A stretch of 64,000 nucleotides of DNA from Stieleria mannarensis. Its GTDB lineage: Bacteria > Planctomycetota > Planctomycetia > Pirellulales > Pirellulaceae. Positions 56,501 to 64,000 of this stretch are shown here, in pieces. The position numbers and the translations under genes were made by a program. Location: the NCBI RefSeq assembly GCF_014154935.1, contig NZ_JACEHH010000002.1, forward strand, positions 1 through 64,000, written 5' to 3'. How positions within the stretch are numbered: position 1 is the first letter of the stretch; each line of letters begins with the position of its first letter. The notes below the pieces were generated by a model. It worked only from the letters and a program-made list of their open reading frames with translations, did no database searches and was not told the DNA's origin.

Positions 56501-57592
56501 TTGGAACAAGCCGCGGTCAACGATGCGACGGGCGTGTTGACGGTGCAAATCGGCAACGAAGGCGAACGCGGGCTTACAATCAACATCGACTGGGGCGCCG
56601 CGACACAGCGGTTCCAGCAAATCGATTCGCTGAGCGGTGACGCGCCGCCGTTGCAAGTGGAACATCTGTATTTGGAGCCGGACATTTTGGATTCAAGGTT
56701 CAACGGTCGAACGTCCGCAACCGACCCGCTGCAGGTGCGGTTTTCGGTTCGGCATCACGAATCCATTCTGGTGACCGGTCAAACGATCCAGCAAGCCGAC
56801 AGCGAGGTTCAATTGGTCGAGGGCGAATTGATTTCCTCGACCGACAACCCGCTGACCGCAGACGGGCCGCAAACGCCGGTCCTGGAAAACGGCACCGCCC
56901 AATTCATCATCCCCTCGCTGACGATCCCGGTCGCCTTCTTTCCGGTGCGCGACGTGATTCCGACCATCGAGCAAGCCCCCGTCGTCGTCAGCAGCGAACA
57001 GACCTTCGTCGTTTTGGGTGGATCGATGGAAACCACCGAGGTCGTCGCGTCGACCACGATCGTCCGGGAAGAGTACTTTCAAATCCGCGTCCGTTCGCCC
57101 GATCCACAGGCCGACGACCTGGTGCCGCCGACGCGTTTGCCGGACGACATCATCAGCGGCGATCAGCTGAAAAAACTGTTCGAATCACTGCCCGATGGCC
57201 GCTATGAAATTCAATATGTGCTCGGCGACGGGAACGTGCGTTCGATCTTGAGCGTGGATCTTCGTGACGGCAAACCGATTCTGCCCGGCGATGCCCCCGA
57301 CGGAGGCGCCTTGCGACTGGTGCCGGTCGATCCCGACGCCGATCTGGAAGATCGTGACGAACAACAAGATCAAGACGCTCAGCAACCGGGCGAATCCGGC
57401 CCGGATCCGAATCAATCCTCCAGCTTCGACCCCTCTCGGCCGCGAACGGATCACGCCGATCGCGTTGATGTTCCGCCCCCGTCAGACATCAACCGGGATG
57501 ACCGATTTTCCGTGGCAGGGCGTTTCCGAGCTCGTCTGCAACCGTCCGGCCCGCCGACAAGCCTGCCGACCGAACGGGGGGCAATCCAGTGA
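50501..57592 (+). CDS. Giant beta-helical LEPR-type surface protein
   Basis: A 2363-residue exported protein with a GTG start and AGGG eight bases upstream. LTPLEPRIVLNA at about residues 85-96 is the LEPR-xLL-type motif. Residues about 100-2200 are a long series of short beta strands rich in Gly, Asp and Val (GNxVVAEx, GDVVLIAAGEL), as in filamentous-haemagglutinin-type beta-helices. Residues about 705-770 match the autotransporter-associated repeat (GTLVVVHD, then GGTLRVDGSISG and ADGVLSGSGTISG). An Asp/Gln-rich tail follows (about 2275-2335). There is no C-terminal barrel and no sorting motif I recognise. The stop (TGA) overlaps the next gene's GTG, so the kinase gene is coupled to it. Half of repeat C lies inside codons 72-79. 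It is likely an adhesin or a cell-surface matrix protein. Confidence 0.85.
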   Translation: MTPFNAPIHASPTSLDRSPRPRLAAALRQTTPVCGDDWGGKRWSRQSWGGIWERIAESLDGLFSRWQSQQHDVSPTRERFVPRLTPLEPRIVLNATAELSAASGLLIFGDLANDEVHLQTVGAGDEIQLTDGNGTVIPISGHTGGATGDPSDPLAVSEIAGGQVTIDLGGGDDLLRIELPDGINLDVVDGGGDDRVTLEFQPVTSPSPATDIDITAETIELSPSGTSIQFADRDVTLNGGVRIGAAPPSGLTQIDVGSGAFNVDGTVTLDGSVRLIGGSGEVDWRDAITSASSDSTRLFIEFDPSADSLIRIGQLDASDGSLVDDVRVAGATEVELLGDVEIRGTLSLDAMDATTLQGDVSAGTINLRSNQILASGAVVAETGSIVMVATDQLSITGTVDTSAAGLDGSVSLNAPNVLLSDASITSAGGNVLLGGNSSLVGEVLIQTGLGATVAGDVTWFGPVVSDASMAAGRLTIDATGSSQGGYVDIRGNVGGFSQAGAPDLAAFVVAADELDVRDISVDGGDVVLSADQLRLFGASIRSFDTSAGVGGNLELTGDVVFQQALSQLTADQDLLLDGDLRTLNSDDQVSLSAGDALTLRGTFSGGDRLSLEAQAAIRLDADLTDWQDITLAAGGGTQVVAAAMSTRQILADGSVTFQNAVEFETDTLLRSADVQFDPLISVQPDRVVQLDAMSIVSQDVVGIEKHGDGTLVVVHDTTSDADFVVIGGTLRVDGSISGDATVDVQADGVLSGSGTISGAVTINGGSLAPDGFTSGAATGQPQFGSLTLDRDAVFVVDVDGPSAGDAFDSVGVTDQPIDLGGALLRLDITTALPGDTELLILHNDSSQSVMGRFYSEFDADGNRLATPRELFEGARILTQFGPGADAVPAFITYFGGDGNDVAIVTAGDHVQTVDKVTLVDRNGVNLEIRSGDSFADAQTATPTIRPIAGMNGGTLILDATIDQSQLYIDVDGFVGTGATPLHFDADIVFDTSQVMGDGAVWMIDSDRGSVDSPKQFDIVYQTAGELRLTARHAPSFAPDYDVTLIGVSQVDLQLPTSVLSARLTAADDQLVVQPDADPSMSRWQLTSGGLSGELTFEAPADGLSIDGGGGDDRLQFSGFSQDFRAVPVVVGGSGNDQLIWDADFQFGSPGVVRGMRLEAESVTIDGDLTLVGGGDVQIVADDQLVIRSIVDASDGHVVIDSDAPISDLSLADLRSAATDDAVSLHGGDYRLGQISAPAGTLVLGRSDGLGEIGSVEQAAGAKIDAARVTAVSSGDLDLGSITNAIGEVDLSAAQAVVVRDGADDLLVFVSAADAIDVQVAGDLRLGSAVTTGGPVTLVAAGNVVAEPGQGSVNVAGDVVLIAAGELYPGQSNMPGAVASIGSAAVPINVVARQSFSATTSGTGGSIFVASDDSSGIPSATGALPIGLVDAGDGRIQIDAVTIDDADSDNGIDLIGREILLNARSGIGAADTLKVTGLSDLQAVTDQGAIRLDIRADGTVTLSRVFSGGAGEILIRHAGDDRLSVGQVTNADGDVSVLTESASIDVLSQPAGAALSAAGAGDILLQNLVGQSDITVRGEITSDQGDVTLAARRNIVFTPSGNLTSTDGSVRLTAGNAADSQASTIALQDGSWIDAGRGTAFLQVPGNLFVSSVRSAADGLAIQIESAFGSLVDAGDQHVDLVAESGRVQIEVADGIGDGNAIETEIKELVATVQQAGVLEIAEGASIELVDVRTSDGRIEIVATGDIVAHQVRSENASGLDGDEHRDVRLVTTAADSDIMVGSIVAATRSTSLDQDNVTDVDLVAGDDVLSFGADSLVVADDLSVTSGNATGDGSDAIRLVTNVNDLVLRVDGITRGDAQIQELDSIRLASSDRNDDREVLSTTNGEIRIHAGDSIRVSDAMLVADLDSLQGDEEIVAGGANGRIRLQAERLIHLGDLVQIDAGQSSAGAVMIDAPEIVLGRDFQIETGGGVGVARIFATRPRDGLSDTAFYDATTVTTNRLEQAAVNDATGVLTVQIGNEGERGLTINIDWGAATQRFQQIDSLSGDAPPLQVEHLYLEPDILDSRFNGRTSATDPLQVRFSVRHHESILVTGQTIQQADSEVQLVEGELISSTDNPLTADGPQTPVLENGTAQFIIPSLTIPVAFFPVRDVIPTIEQAPVVVSSEQTFVVLGGSMETTEVVASTTIVREEYFQIRVRSPDPQADDLVPPTRLPDDIISGDQLKKLFESLPDGRYEIQYVLGDGNVRSILSVDLRDGKPILPGDAPDGGALRLVPVDPDADLEDRDEQQDQDAQQPGESGPDPNQSSSFDPSRPRTDHADRVDVPPPSDINRDDRFSVAGRFRARLQPSGPPTSLPTERGAIQ
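50715..50737. repeat. Repeat C half-element inside a coding sequence
   Basis: CAGCCCGACGCGTGAGCGA with its preceding ATGT matches the left arm of the hairpin at 63199-63226 at 22 of 23 positions. It encodes residues DVSPTRER of the giant protein, just before the LEPR motif. Confidence 0.75.
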
Positions 57593-60500
57593 CCGACCCC
57601 TTTGAGAATGACGACGAAAACAAACCGGATGACGAAAACGGCCCCGAGGATACTCGGCCGGATTCCGATCACGGCGGCGGGCCAGACCCGATTGAAGAAC
57701 CAGACCCGAACAAAGAACCAGACCCGAACGAAGAAACCGTCCAATGGTCCGAGTCGCCGGATCAATCGACGGTGGACATTCCGCCGACCCCTGGCCAGTC
57801 CACGCGGATCTTTGCCGGCGGTCAACGCGGTCATTCGGCCGCCAACGATGCGACTACCGATACACTCGATGCCGAATCGATTCATGCGACGCGTGCGGAC
57901 AACCGCGACTCCGCCGACCTGACGACACCGATCGAAACCGATGGCAGTGGAGGTTCGCAGCCGATCGATGCGCCGATTGATGCGACGATTGATGCCATCG
58001 ATGTGACCGTACCGATGGACGCGCCGGACATTCGGCTGCCGCCCGATGCGCGGGACGATCAGGACACGTTGGATCCTGCGGACGCACCCGATCCGTCGCC
58101 CCCCTCGGTGATGCACAGCCGTGACATTTCCCAAACGATCAATCCGCGTGAATTGAGCAAAGAGGACGCGGCGTTTTGGGGGTCGGCTGCGATCGGTGCC
58201 AGCAAGGCCAATCGTTCGCAGCCGACGAAGCTTCGCCCGGCGGTGGAGCGGTCGATCCACGAAACGAAGTTGCACATCCGCGAGCGCGATCTGGCGATTC
58301 CGACCCGCGACCCCGACGCGCCTTCGGACTATCGACTGATTCGATTGCTCGGACGCGGTGGGATGGGCAACGTCTATGTCGCCCGCCAATCGTCATTGGA
58401 CCGGATGATCGCTGTCAAAGTGATCAAGCCGCTCCCTAAAGAAAAGCGACAATCGCTGCGCCAGTCCGGCCGGTTGGATGCGGTCGAACGGGAGCGGCGA
58501 CAACAATTTCTTTCCGAAGCGGTGGTCACCGGCGATCTGGATCACCCCAACATTGTCCCCATCCACGACATCGCCGTGGCGGCCGACAACACGTTGTTTT
58601 ACGCCATGAAACGCGTGGTCGGAAAACCGTGGCTGAAAACGATCCACGAGAAAACACGCGACGAGAATCTGGAAATTTTGCTGAAGGTCTGCGACGCCAT
58701 CGCGTTTGCGCACACCCGCGGCGTGATTCACCGCGACATTAAGCCCGAAAACATCATGCTGGGGGATTTCGGCGAAGTCTTGGTAATGGATTGGGGACTG
58801 GCGATCGCCCAGCCGGAATTCGAAAAGAAGCAGTCGATCACCTTCACGGCCGGGCTGGGCGGAACACCCGCTTTCATGTCCCCCGAAATGGCTCTCGGTC
58901 CGGTCGACGCGATCGGCCCGCACAGCGACATCTATCTGCTGGGCGCGACGCTGTACTACATCGTCACCGGTCATGCGCCGCACCAGGCGGCAAACGTGAC
59001 CCAATGCATCCGCAAGGTCGCCGACAACGAAATCCAAGACGTCTCGCCGCAGCACCGCGGCGAACTGATGGACATCGCCCTTCGCGCGATGGCGACCGAA
59101 CCGAAGGATCGCTATGAATCGGTCCAGGCGTTCCAACAAGCGATCCGCTGCTACCGATCACACTCCGAAAGCATCGCCATCTCCACGGCCGCCGAAAAGG
59201 AGTATCAACACGCCAAGCAGACGTCGCGTTACGAATCCTTTTCGCGGGCCGCCCACGGTTTCGAACAGGCGCTCAACCTTTGGGACGGCAATCAAGCCGC
59301 CGCCTCAGGACTCGCCCGCTGTCGCATCGATCACGCAGCCGCTGCCTACGACAACGGCGACTATGACTTGGGGTTGTCGCTGCTCGATGCGAGTAACTCC
59401 GATCACCTGGAACTGATCGAAAAGCTGAACGAAGGCCTGCGGCAGCGCGAGCTTCGTTCGGTCAGGTTGCAATTATTCCGACGTCTGGTCGCCGCCAGCG
59501 TGCTGTTCATTCTGGTCGGCGGCAGCATCGCTCTGTACGTGATCAACGACAAACGCAATGAAGCCAACGAGCAACGCGAAATCGCCGAGACCGCACGCAA
59601 GGTTGCCGAAGAGCAAACGCAGATCGCGACCGAGCAACGGGACCGGGCGATAGCGTCGGAGGAACTGGCAGCCGACCGGCTGGCCGAAGTTCAGAAGAAG
59701 AACGCCGAGGTCGAACAGCAGAAGGGGATCGCCGTAGCAAACTTGCAACTGGCGATCAAAGCCCGCGCCGACGCGGAAATCAACGCACAAAAAGCGAAGG
59801 AACAAAAGGAGATTGCAGACCAAAACGCCGCCGATGCACTCCGCCAGCAACAGCGGGCCGAAACGAGCGAGCAGGCCGCGCTGGTGGCCCTTCAGCGGGC
59901 ACGCTACGAGTCCTACCTGTCCCAGATCGGGTTGGCGAAAGCACGCGTCGACGGGAACGAATTCGACGACGCACGCTTGATCTTGAAAGCGATTCGTCAG
60001 GCAGCTCCGAAGGATCCGCCGACGTGGGAGTGGCGTTATCTGTGGCAACTCGCCAATCAGTCGCGCGATGAAGTTCGCTTGGAGGCCGGTGTCATCGACT
60101 TGGCCGTCACGTCCAACCGCCGGTCCGCCGTCGTGGTCTGCAACGACGCCTCGGTGCACCGGTCGAATTTGGAACGTACCCCCGGCCCGACCTGGATTCG
60201 CAAGGACCTGGACGCCACTTGCGTCGACATCGCCGATGACGAACGCTGGATCGCCGTTGGAACAAAAGCCGGCGCCGTCCTGGTGGTCGATCCGCTGACC
60301 GGGCAAACCGTCCGCCAACTGGACGGACATGATGCAGCGGTGACCGATTTGATATTCCTGCCGGACGGAAGACTGGCGACCGCATCGTCCGATCGAACCA
60401 TTTCGCTGTGGGATCCGAACCAGCCGCAACGTGTTGCCCAGGGATGGCATATCGCGCCGGTCGTCGCCTTGGCGGCCCACCAATCCACCGCCGGCGATCC

Positions 60501-63111
60501 GCCGACCCTGGTCGCCTCGGTCAGTGATGGAAAGACGGGGCGTGTGGTGGCGTGGCGATTGCAAGAGGACCAGTTCGGCCGGATCGGTGAATTCTCCCAA
60601 CATCCCTTCCCGGTTGTGTCTTTGGCCCTGTCGGCCGACGGGCGACTGGCCGCATCCGGCGACACCCGCGGAAACGTTTACGTGTGGCGCCCGCAACGAT
60701 TGCGTCCGACCGATTTCGAGACCGCGATCAAGAAAGCCATCACCTCGATCGACGACCCGGCCGATTCGCCGACTCAATTCACGGCCACCGACAATCCACG
60801 GGAAGCCGTCGTTGCAAACTGGACCGCCCACCCCGATGCCATCGGCGTGATTCGATTCGATGATGCCGATGAAACCTTGTTGACCGGGTCGGACGACTAC
60901 ACGATCCGGGCCTGGAATCTGGCCGATCAATCGCTGCGATACACGCTCCGTGGGCACGGCGGTTGGGTACGCGGACTGGAAACCACGGCCGATGCGAGCG
61001 GGGCCGGGGCCATCGTGTCCGGATCGGTCGACCGAACGGTCCGGGTGTGGGATTGTCCGGCGCGCGGGTCGCTGGCGCCGGACCAGGACGAATCTGCCGA
61101 CGGTACCGCGAAGTACGAGACACGATTGCACCAAGATGAAATCCTGGCGGCGCGGCTGGAGGCGACCGGATCGCGTCTGATTTCTGCCAGTCGCGACCAC
61201 ACCGCCAGAATCCTCGGGATCGATCGCACGACGATGACGTTTCGCGAGATCTCGCGGTTCAACATCAAAGAACGCGCCCCGGGGGAACTGAACGAAGGCA
61301 CCGAGTTCCTGGCGATGTCGGCACAGTTGGACGCATCGGGGCAGCGTTTGTTCGTCGGTAGCGCCGATGCGACGATCCGGATTTGGGACGTCGACTCCGG
61401 CACCCAACTCGGTTCCCTGACGGGGACGGGAATCAACAACGCCTTCGCGCTTTCGCGTGACGGCCGACGATTGCTGTCCGGTTCCAGTCGCCCCGATGCC
61501 AAAGCGTTGTTGTGGGACGTGGATCCCTCCGGCGGCGTCCCGACGATTCTGCATCGCTTTGCCGCCGGCCAGCAGGCCGTCACCGCGTTTGCGATCTCGG
61601 GCACCGGGGCGATCGCCATCACGGGGGATCGCGGCGGCCGTTTGATCGTTTGGGACGCGACCACGGGCCGACCGGTCGGCCAACCGGTCGATCTGTTGCG
61701 CGGCCATCGGATCAACGAACTCGCAATTTCCCCTGACGATGCATCACTTTGGGTGGCCAGTGACAACGGCCAATTGGTGGAGATCGATCTCCAATCGCGG
61801 CAAACGCGTCGTCGGCTGGAACACGACGGATTTGTGACCTCGGTTTCCTTGTCGCCGCGCGGTGACCAGGCCGTCACGCTGTCCGCCCAAACGACGCGCG
61901 ATCGATTTGTGACGACGGCGACCTGGTGGGATTTGGCGACTGAGCAGAGTCGCCGACTGGATCAAGTGGAAGCGGAACTTGACGTCGACGGCCAGACCTC
62001 CGGCGACCATCCCCACCTGACCTCGGCTCGATTCGGCGACCGGGGCAGCGAAGTCGTGATTTGCCGCCAAGCCCTCGGCGGACGCGGCGGGCGAGTGACG
62101 ATGGTCGATCTGGCCGGCAAGCAAACCAAGTCCTTCGATCTGCCGACTGCGATCGGTGCCCCCGAGGCGGGACTGCTATCGGGAAACGATCACTTGATCA
62201 CGCTCAACGGCGAAGCGGCGTTTCGCTGGTCGATCCGCGCGATGGAGCATCAGAAGAGTTATCGCCCCCATGCATCGGTCGTCGATGCCTGCTTCACCCC
62301 CGACGGCAAGTACGCGGCCACGGCCAGTCGTAGTGTGCGTTTGTGGAAAACGGACACCGGGGCCGCGATCGACAAATTGGAAAACCCACACCCCGGCGCG
62401 ATCACGGGGATGGACATTGCCAGCCGCATCGACGGGCGCGGCTACCGGATCGTCACATCGGGCGCCGGCGCGGTGGCCCGACTGTGGCGATGGAAAGATC
62501 CCGAAAGCGGGTTCGATCTGGAACGCGAATTCGGAATCGAGGGAACCGAGGTCATGCACGTCCGGTTCGCTCCCGACGGAGACGCGTTGTTGCTGGCCGG
62601 TGCCAATGGATCGATCCAAGTGCGGCCTCTCGATGGCGCTGCGGCGACGTTTGGGTGGAGCCTACCTGCCGGGCTCGCGCCGACTTGCATCGCCTTTTCG
62701 GGCGATGGCCGTTACATCGCCGTCGGCGCGTCGGACAAAACCGCCTGGTTGATCGAGATGTCTGGCGGAAAGGATGCCAAACCACGTGTGATGCGCGGTC
62801 ATGCCGATCGCATCGAATCGATTTGTGTCGTCAGCGATGGTTCCAGCCCGATCCGCGTGCTGACGGCATCCCGCGACAAATCGGCACGCGTCTGGGATCC
62901 GCGTCTGTCGGTTCAGCAAGACGACCTGTCCGCGGCATCGGACGTGATTTTCGGTCGCGAAGTCCTGGCCCTGCGGCGTCACACCCAAGGCGTCACCGCG
63001 ATCGATCGCAGCACCGACGGCGACCTCGTCATCACCGCCGCCCGCGACGGCAACGTGTTGCTGTGGCCAGCCCCCGACGCCCGGCCGATCGACAATGACG
63101 TCCAACCGTAG
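57589..63111 (+). CDS. Transmembrane Ser/Thr kinase with WD40 repeats
   Basis: An 1840-residue Hanks-type kinase in the planctomycete kinase/WD40 class. Residues 1-240 are acidic, Pro- and Asp-rich and probably disordered. The kinase domain is about 244-525: LLGRGGMGNVYVA, HRDIKPEN near 380, DWG in place of DFG near 400, GTPAFMSPEMA. A membrane helix lies at about 634-655 (ASVLFILVGGSIALYVI). A coiled-coil stalk spans about 658-780, then roughly a dozen WD40-type blades (GHGGWVRGLETTADA, VRVWDCPARG, FVGSADATIRIWDVDSGTQL) fill 825-1838. The GTG start overlaps the stop of the giant surface protein gene by four bases. The kinase probably senses events in the same layer in which the surface protein works (inference). 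Confidence 0.93.
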   Translation: MTDPFENDDENKPDDENGPEDTRPDSDHGGGPDPIEEPDPNKEPDPNEETVQWSESPDQSTVDIPPTPGQSTRIFAGGQRGHSAANDATTDTLDAESIHATRADNRDSADLTTPIETDGSGGSQPIDAPIDATIDAIDVTVPMDAPDIRLPPDARDDQDTLDPADAPDPSPPSVMHSRDISQTINPRELSKEDAAFWGSAAIGASKANRSQPTKLRPAVERSIHETKLHIRERDLAIPTRDPDAPSDYRLIRLLGRGGMGNVYVARQSSLDRMIAVKVIKPLPKEKRQSLRQSGRLDAVERERRQQFLSEAVVTGDLDHPNIVPIHDIAVAADNTLFYAMKRVVGKPWLKTIHEKTRDENLEILLKVCDAIAFAHTRGVIHRDIKPENIMLGDFGEVLVMDWGLAIAQPEFEKKQSITFTAGLGGTPAFMSPEMALGPVDAIGPHSDIYLLGATLYYIVTGHAPHQAANVTQCIRKVADNEIQDVSPQHRGELMDIALRAMATEPKDRYESVQAFQQAIRCYRSHSESIAISTAAEKEYQHAKQTSRYESFSRAAHGFEQALNLWDGNQAAASGLARCRIDHAAAAYDNGDYDLGLSLLDASNSDHLELIEKLNEGLRQRELRSVRLQLFRRLVAASVLFILVGGSIALYVINDKRNEANEQREIAETARKVAEEQTQIATEQRDRAIASEELAADRLAEVQKKNAEVEQQKGIAVANLQLAIKARADAEINAQKAKEQKEIADQNAADALRQQQRAETSEQAALVALQRARYESYLSQIGLAKARVDGNEFDDARLILKAIRQAAPKDPPTWEWRYLWQLANQSRDEVRLEAGVIDLAVTSNRRSAVVVCNDASVHRSNLERTPGPTWIRKDLDATCVDIADDERWIAVGTKAGAVLVVDPLTGQTVRQLDGHDAAVTDLIFLPDGRLATASSDRTISLWDPNQPQRVAQGWHIAPVVALAAHQSTAGDPPTLVASVSDGKTGRVVAWRLQEDQFGRIGEFSQHPFPVVSLALSADGRLAASGDTRGNVYVWRPQRLRPTDFETAIKKAITSIDDPADSPTQFTATDNPREAVVANWTAHPDAIGVIRFDDADETLLTGSDDYTIRAWNLADQSLRYTLRGHGGWVRGLETTADASGAGAIVSGSVDRTVRVWDCPARGSLAPDQDESADGTAKYETRLHQDEILAARLEATGSRLISASRDHTARILGIDRTTMTFREISRFNIKERAPGELNEGTEFLAMSAQLDASGQRLFVGSADATIRIWDVDSGTQLGSLTGTGINNAFALSRDGRRLLSGSSRPDAKALLWDVDPSGGVPTILHRFAAGQQAVTAFAISGTGAIAITGDRGGRLIVWDATTGRPVGQPVDLLRGHRINELAISPDDASLWVASDNGQLVEIDLQSRQTRRRLEHDGFVTSVSLSPRGDQAVTLSAQTTRDRFVTTATWWDLATEQSRRLDQVEAELDVDGQTSGDHPHLTSARFGDRGSEVVICRQALGGRGGRVTMVDLAGKQTKSFDLPTAIGAPEAGLLSGNDHLITLNGEAAFRWSIRAMEHQKSYRPHASVVDACFTPDGKYAATASRSVRLWKTDTGAAIDKLENPHPGAITGMDIASRIDGRGYRIVTSGAGAVARLWRWKDPESGFDLEREFGIEGTEVMHVRFAPDGDALLLAGANGSIQVRPLDGAAATFGWSLPAGLAPTCIAFSGDGRYIAVGASDKTAWLIEMSGGKDAKPRVMRGHADRIESICVVSDGSSPIRVLTASRDKSARVWDPRLSVQQDDLSAASDVIFGREVLALRRHTQGVTAIDRSTDGDLVITAARDGNVLLWPAPDARPIDNDVQP

Positions 63112-63361
63112 CAGAACTCGCCAAGAGTTACGCTGCATGAGTCGCCGAAAGTCTTTGTGGCTTGGGGAGTCGATCGATGTTTCGAAATTGACGCGGTCAT
63201 GCCAGCCCGACGCGTGAGCGAGGGGCGCCGGGAGCCCCTCACTCGCGCGTCGGGCTGGCATTGGGAGCTTGGACTCGGACATAACAAGACGCCTGGGCAG
63301 CTTACGCTTTGGTGCCGCATCCCCGTGTCAGTGCCCACCCCGGTCATGCTACAACATGGGC
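63112..63361. other. Intergenic region with repeat C hairpin
   Basis: This 250-bp gap between the kinase gene and the helicase gene contains the 28-bp-arm hairpin at 63199-63261. The rest shows no gene or named signal. Confidence 0.6.
63199..63261. repeat. Repeat C hairpin, possible terminator
   Basis: Arms of 28 bases (63199-63226 and 63234-63261) pair at 26 positions across a 7-base loop GCCGGGA. The arm begins ATGCCAGCCCGACGCG. It follows the kinase gene, so it could stop transcription, but it has no T-tract. Half-copies occur at 50715-50737 and 18572-18594, so it is also a dispersed repeat. Confidence 0.85.
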
Positions 63362-64000
63362 ATGAATCACCAAGAACCTGCCGCCGACGCTTCCGCAGCC
63401 GCCAAGCACACGTCCGTTGATCCCGACCTGGATCGAGATTCGCTGGCCACCGAGTACTTTTCGTTGCTTCCCTACGATCCCTACCCGGTCCAAGAGGAAG
63501 CGATGCTGGCCTACTTTGCCGGCGACCCGGGGCTCGGGGACCAGGGCGTGTTGATCTGCGCGCCGACCGGAACGGGCAAAACGATGATCGCCGAAGCCGC
63601 GGTCTATGAAGCCCTGCGGACCGGGCGGCGGATGTACTACACCACCCCGCTGATCGCCCTGACCGATCAAAAACTGGACGAACTGCGTGAAAGTGCGGTC
63701 CGTTGGGGGTTTCCGGCCGACAGCGTCGGACTGGTCACGGGCAACCGACGCGTCAACGGCGACGCCCCCGTGCTGGTCGTCGTCGCCGAAATCCTGCTGA
63801 ACCGTTTGCTCAACCCCGAAGCGTTTGACTTTTCCGACGTCACGTCAGTCGTCATGGACGAATTTCATTCCTTCAACGACCCCGAACGCGGCATCGTCTG
63901 GGAATTGACGTTGGCCTTGTTGCCGCCCCACATCCGCACGATGTTGCTGAGCGCGACCGTCGGCAATTCGCTGGAATTCACCTCCTGGCTGTCCCGCGCC
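63362..64000 (+). CDS. Ski2-like DExH-box RNA helicase, 5' part only
   Basis: This gene is open to the right edge, so only the first 213 residues are visible. Motif I (Walker A) is [15 protein letters not shown], motif II is DEFHSF, and motif III is LSAT within [13 protein letters not shown]. The segment [20 protein letters not shown] matches the Ski2/Mtr4 branch of DExH helicases, which unwind RNA for degradation. The ATG at 63362 has no strong ribosome binding site. The first 25 residues are a low-complexity leader. It follows the kinase gene after 250 bp with a hairpin between, so it is probably a separate transcription unit. Confidence 0.88.
   Translation, partial: MNHQEPAADASAAAKHTSVDPDLDRDSLATEYFSLLPYDPYPVQEEAMLAYFAGDPGLGDQGVLICAPTGTGKTMIAEAAVYEALRTGRRMYYTTPLIALTDQKLDELRESAVRWGFPADSVGLVTGNRRVNGDAPVLVVVAEILLNRLLNPEAFDFSDVTSVVMDEFHSFNDPERGIVWELTLALLPPHIRTMLLSATVGNSLEFTSWLSRA

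Noticed and set aside
59473-61707. A 744-residue open frame on the minus strand
   Set aside because: It lies entirely inside the WD40 kinase gene. Long antisense frames are common in GC-rich coding DNA, and the translation has no recognisable domain.
1-64000. tRNA, rRNA or riboswitch genes
   Set aside because: I looked through the intergenic spaces and found no cloverleaf, no conserved rRNA sequence and no known riboswitch core; most structured sequences are dispersed repeats.

Overview
The window looks like chromosomal DNA of a GC-rich planctomycete, most likely from the Pirellulaceae (Rhodopirellula-like). This is inference from gene content, with no rRNA gene to confirm it. The signs are: three very large exported proteins with an N-terminal LEPR-xLL-type motif (LEARQLMA, LEARMLLA, LEPRIVLN), two S1 sulfatases, a sigma factor/kinase cluster, a 1840-residue Ser/Thr kinase with a WD40 tail, an amidohydrolase with a TolB-like N-terminus, and a head-to-tail UvrA-UvrA fusion.

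Layout. 1-8.3 kb: a TolC-family lipoprotein (-), a class I glutamine amidotransferase (+), a TolB/amidohydrolase (-) and a sulfatase (-). 8.5-10.3 kb: a divergent arylsulfatase (+). 10.3-16.9 kb: a five-gene minus-strand cluster in the order coiled-coil membrane protein, FHA-like protein, membrane Ser/Thr kinase, membrane protein, sigma factor with a Cys/His-rich tail. 17.2-25.0 kb: a THUMP-like methyltransferase (-) and the double UvrA (-). 25.4-30.9 kb: an M48-type membrane protease (+) tail to tail with a LEPR-type exported protein (-), then a CelD-like GNAT (-). 31.3-45.1 kb: a 4524-residue dockerin/VWA/Ig/RHS protein (+), followed by a small ORF with low GC3 that could be its immunity partner. 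45.5-50.2 kb: a putative outer-membrane protein (+), a Tat-exported Gfo/Idh/MocA oxidoreductase (-), a HEAT-repeat lipoprotein (-) and a small secreted protein (-). 50.5-63.1 kb: a 2363-residue beta-helical LEPR protein whose stop overlaps the start of the WD40 kinase. 63.4 kb to the right edge: the start of a Ski2-like DExH helicase.

Most genes point to the cell surface and its signalling: exported giants, sulfatases for sulfated polysaccharides, efflux, and two kinase modules. The kinase cluster at 10-17 kb probably joins sensing (membrane and coiled-coil proteins), phosphorylation (kinase plus FHA-like reader) and transcription (sigma factor). The 50-63 kb pair couples production of a surface protein to a kinase.

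A second layer is a set of dispersed palindromic repeats. One family (A) occurs four times. Copies supply the stop codons of two genes, one copy lies in frame inside a coding sequence, and one is interrupted by another element. A second family (B) occurs as a 198-bp palindrome and as a solo half. A third family (C) occurs as a 28-bp-arm hairpin and as half-copies, one of them inside a coding sequence. A 16-copy heptanucleotide tract lies directly upstream of the oxidoreductase start. No tRNA, rRNA, CRISPR array or intact transposase gene was seen.
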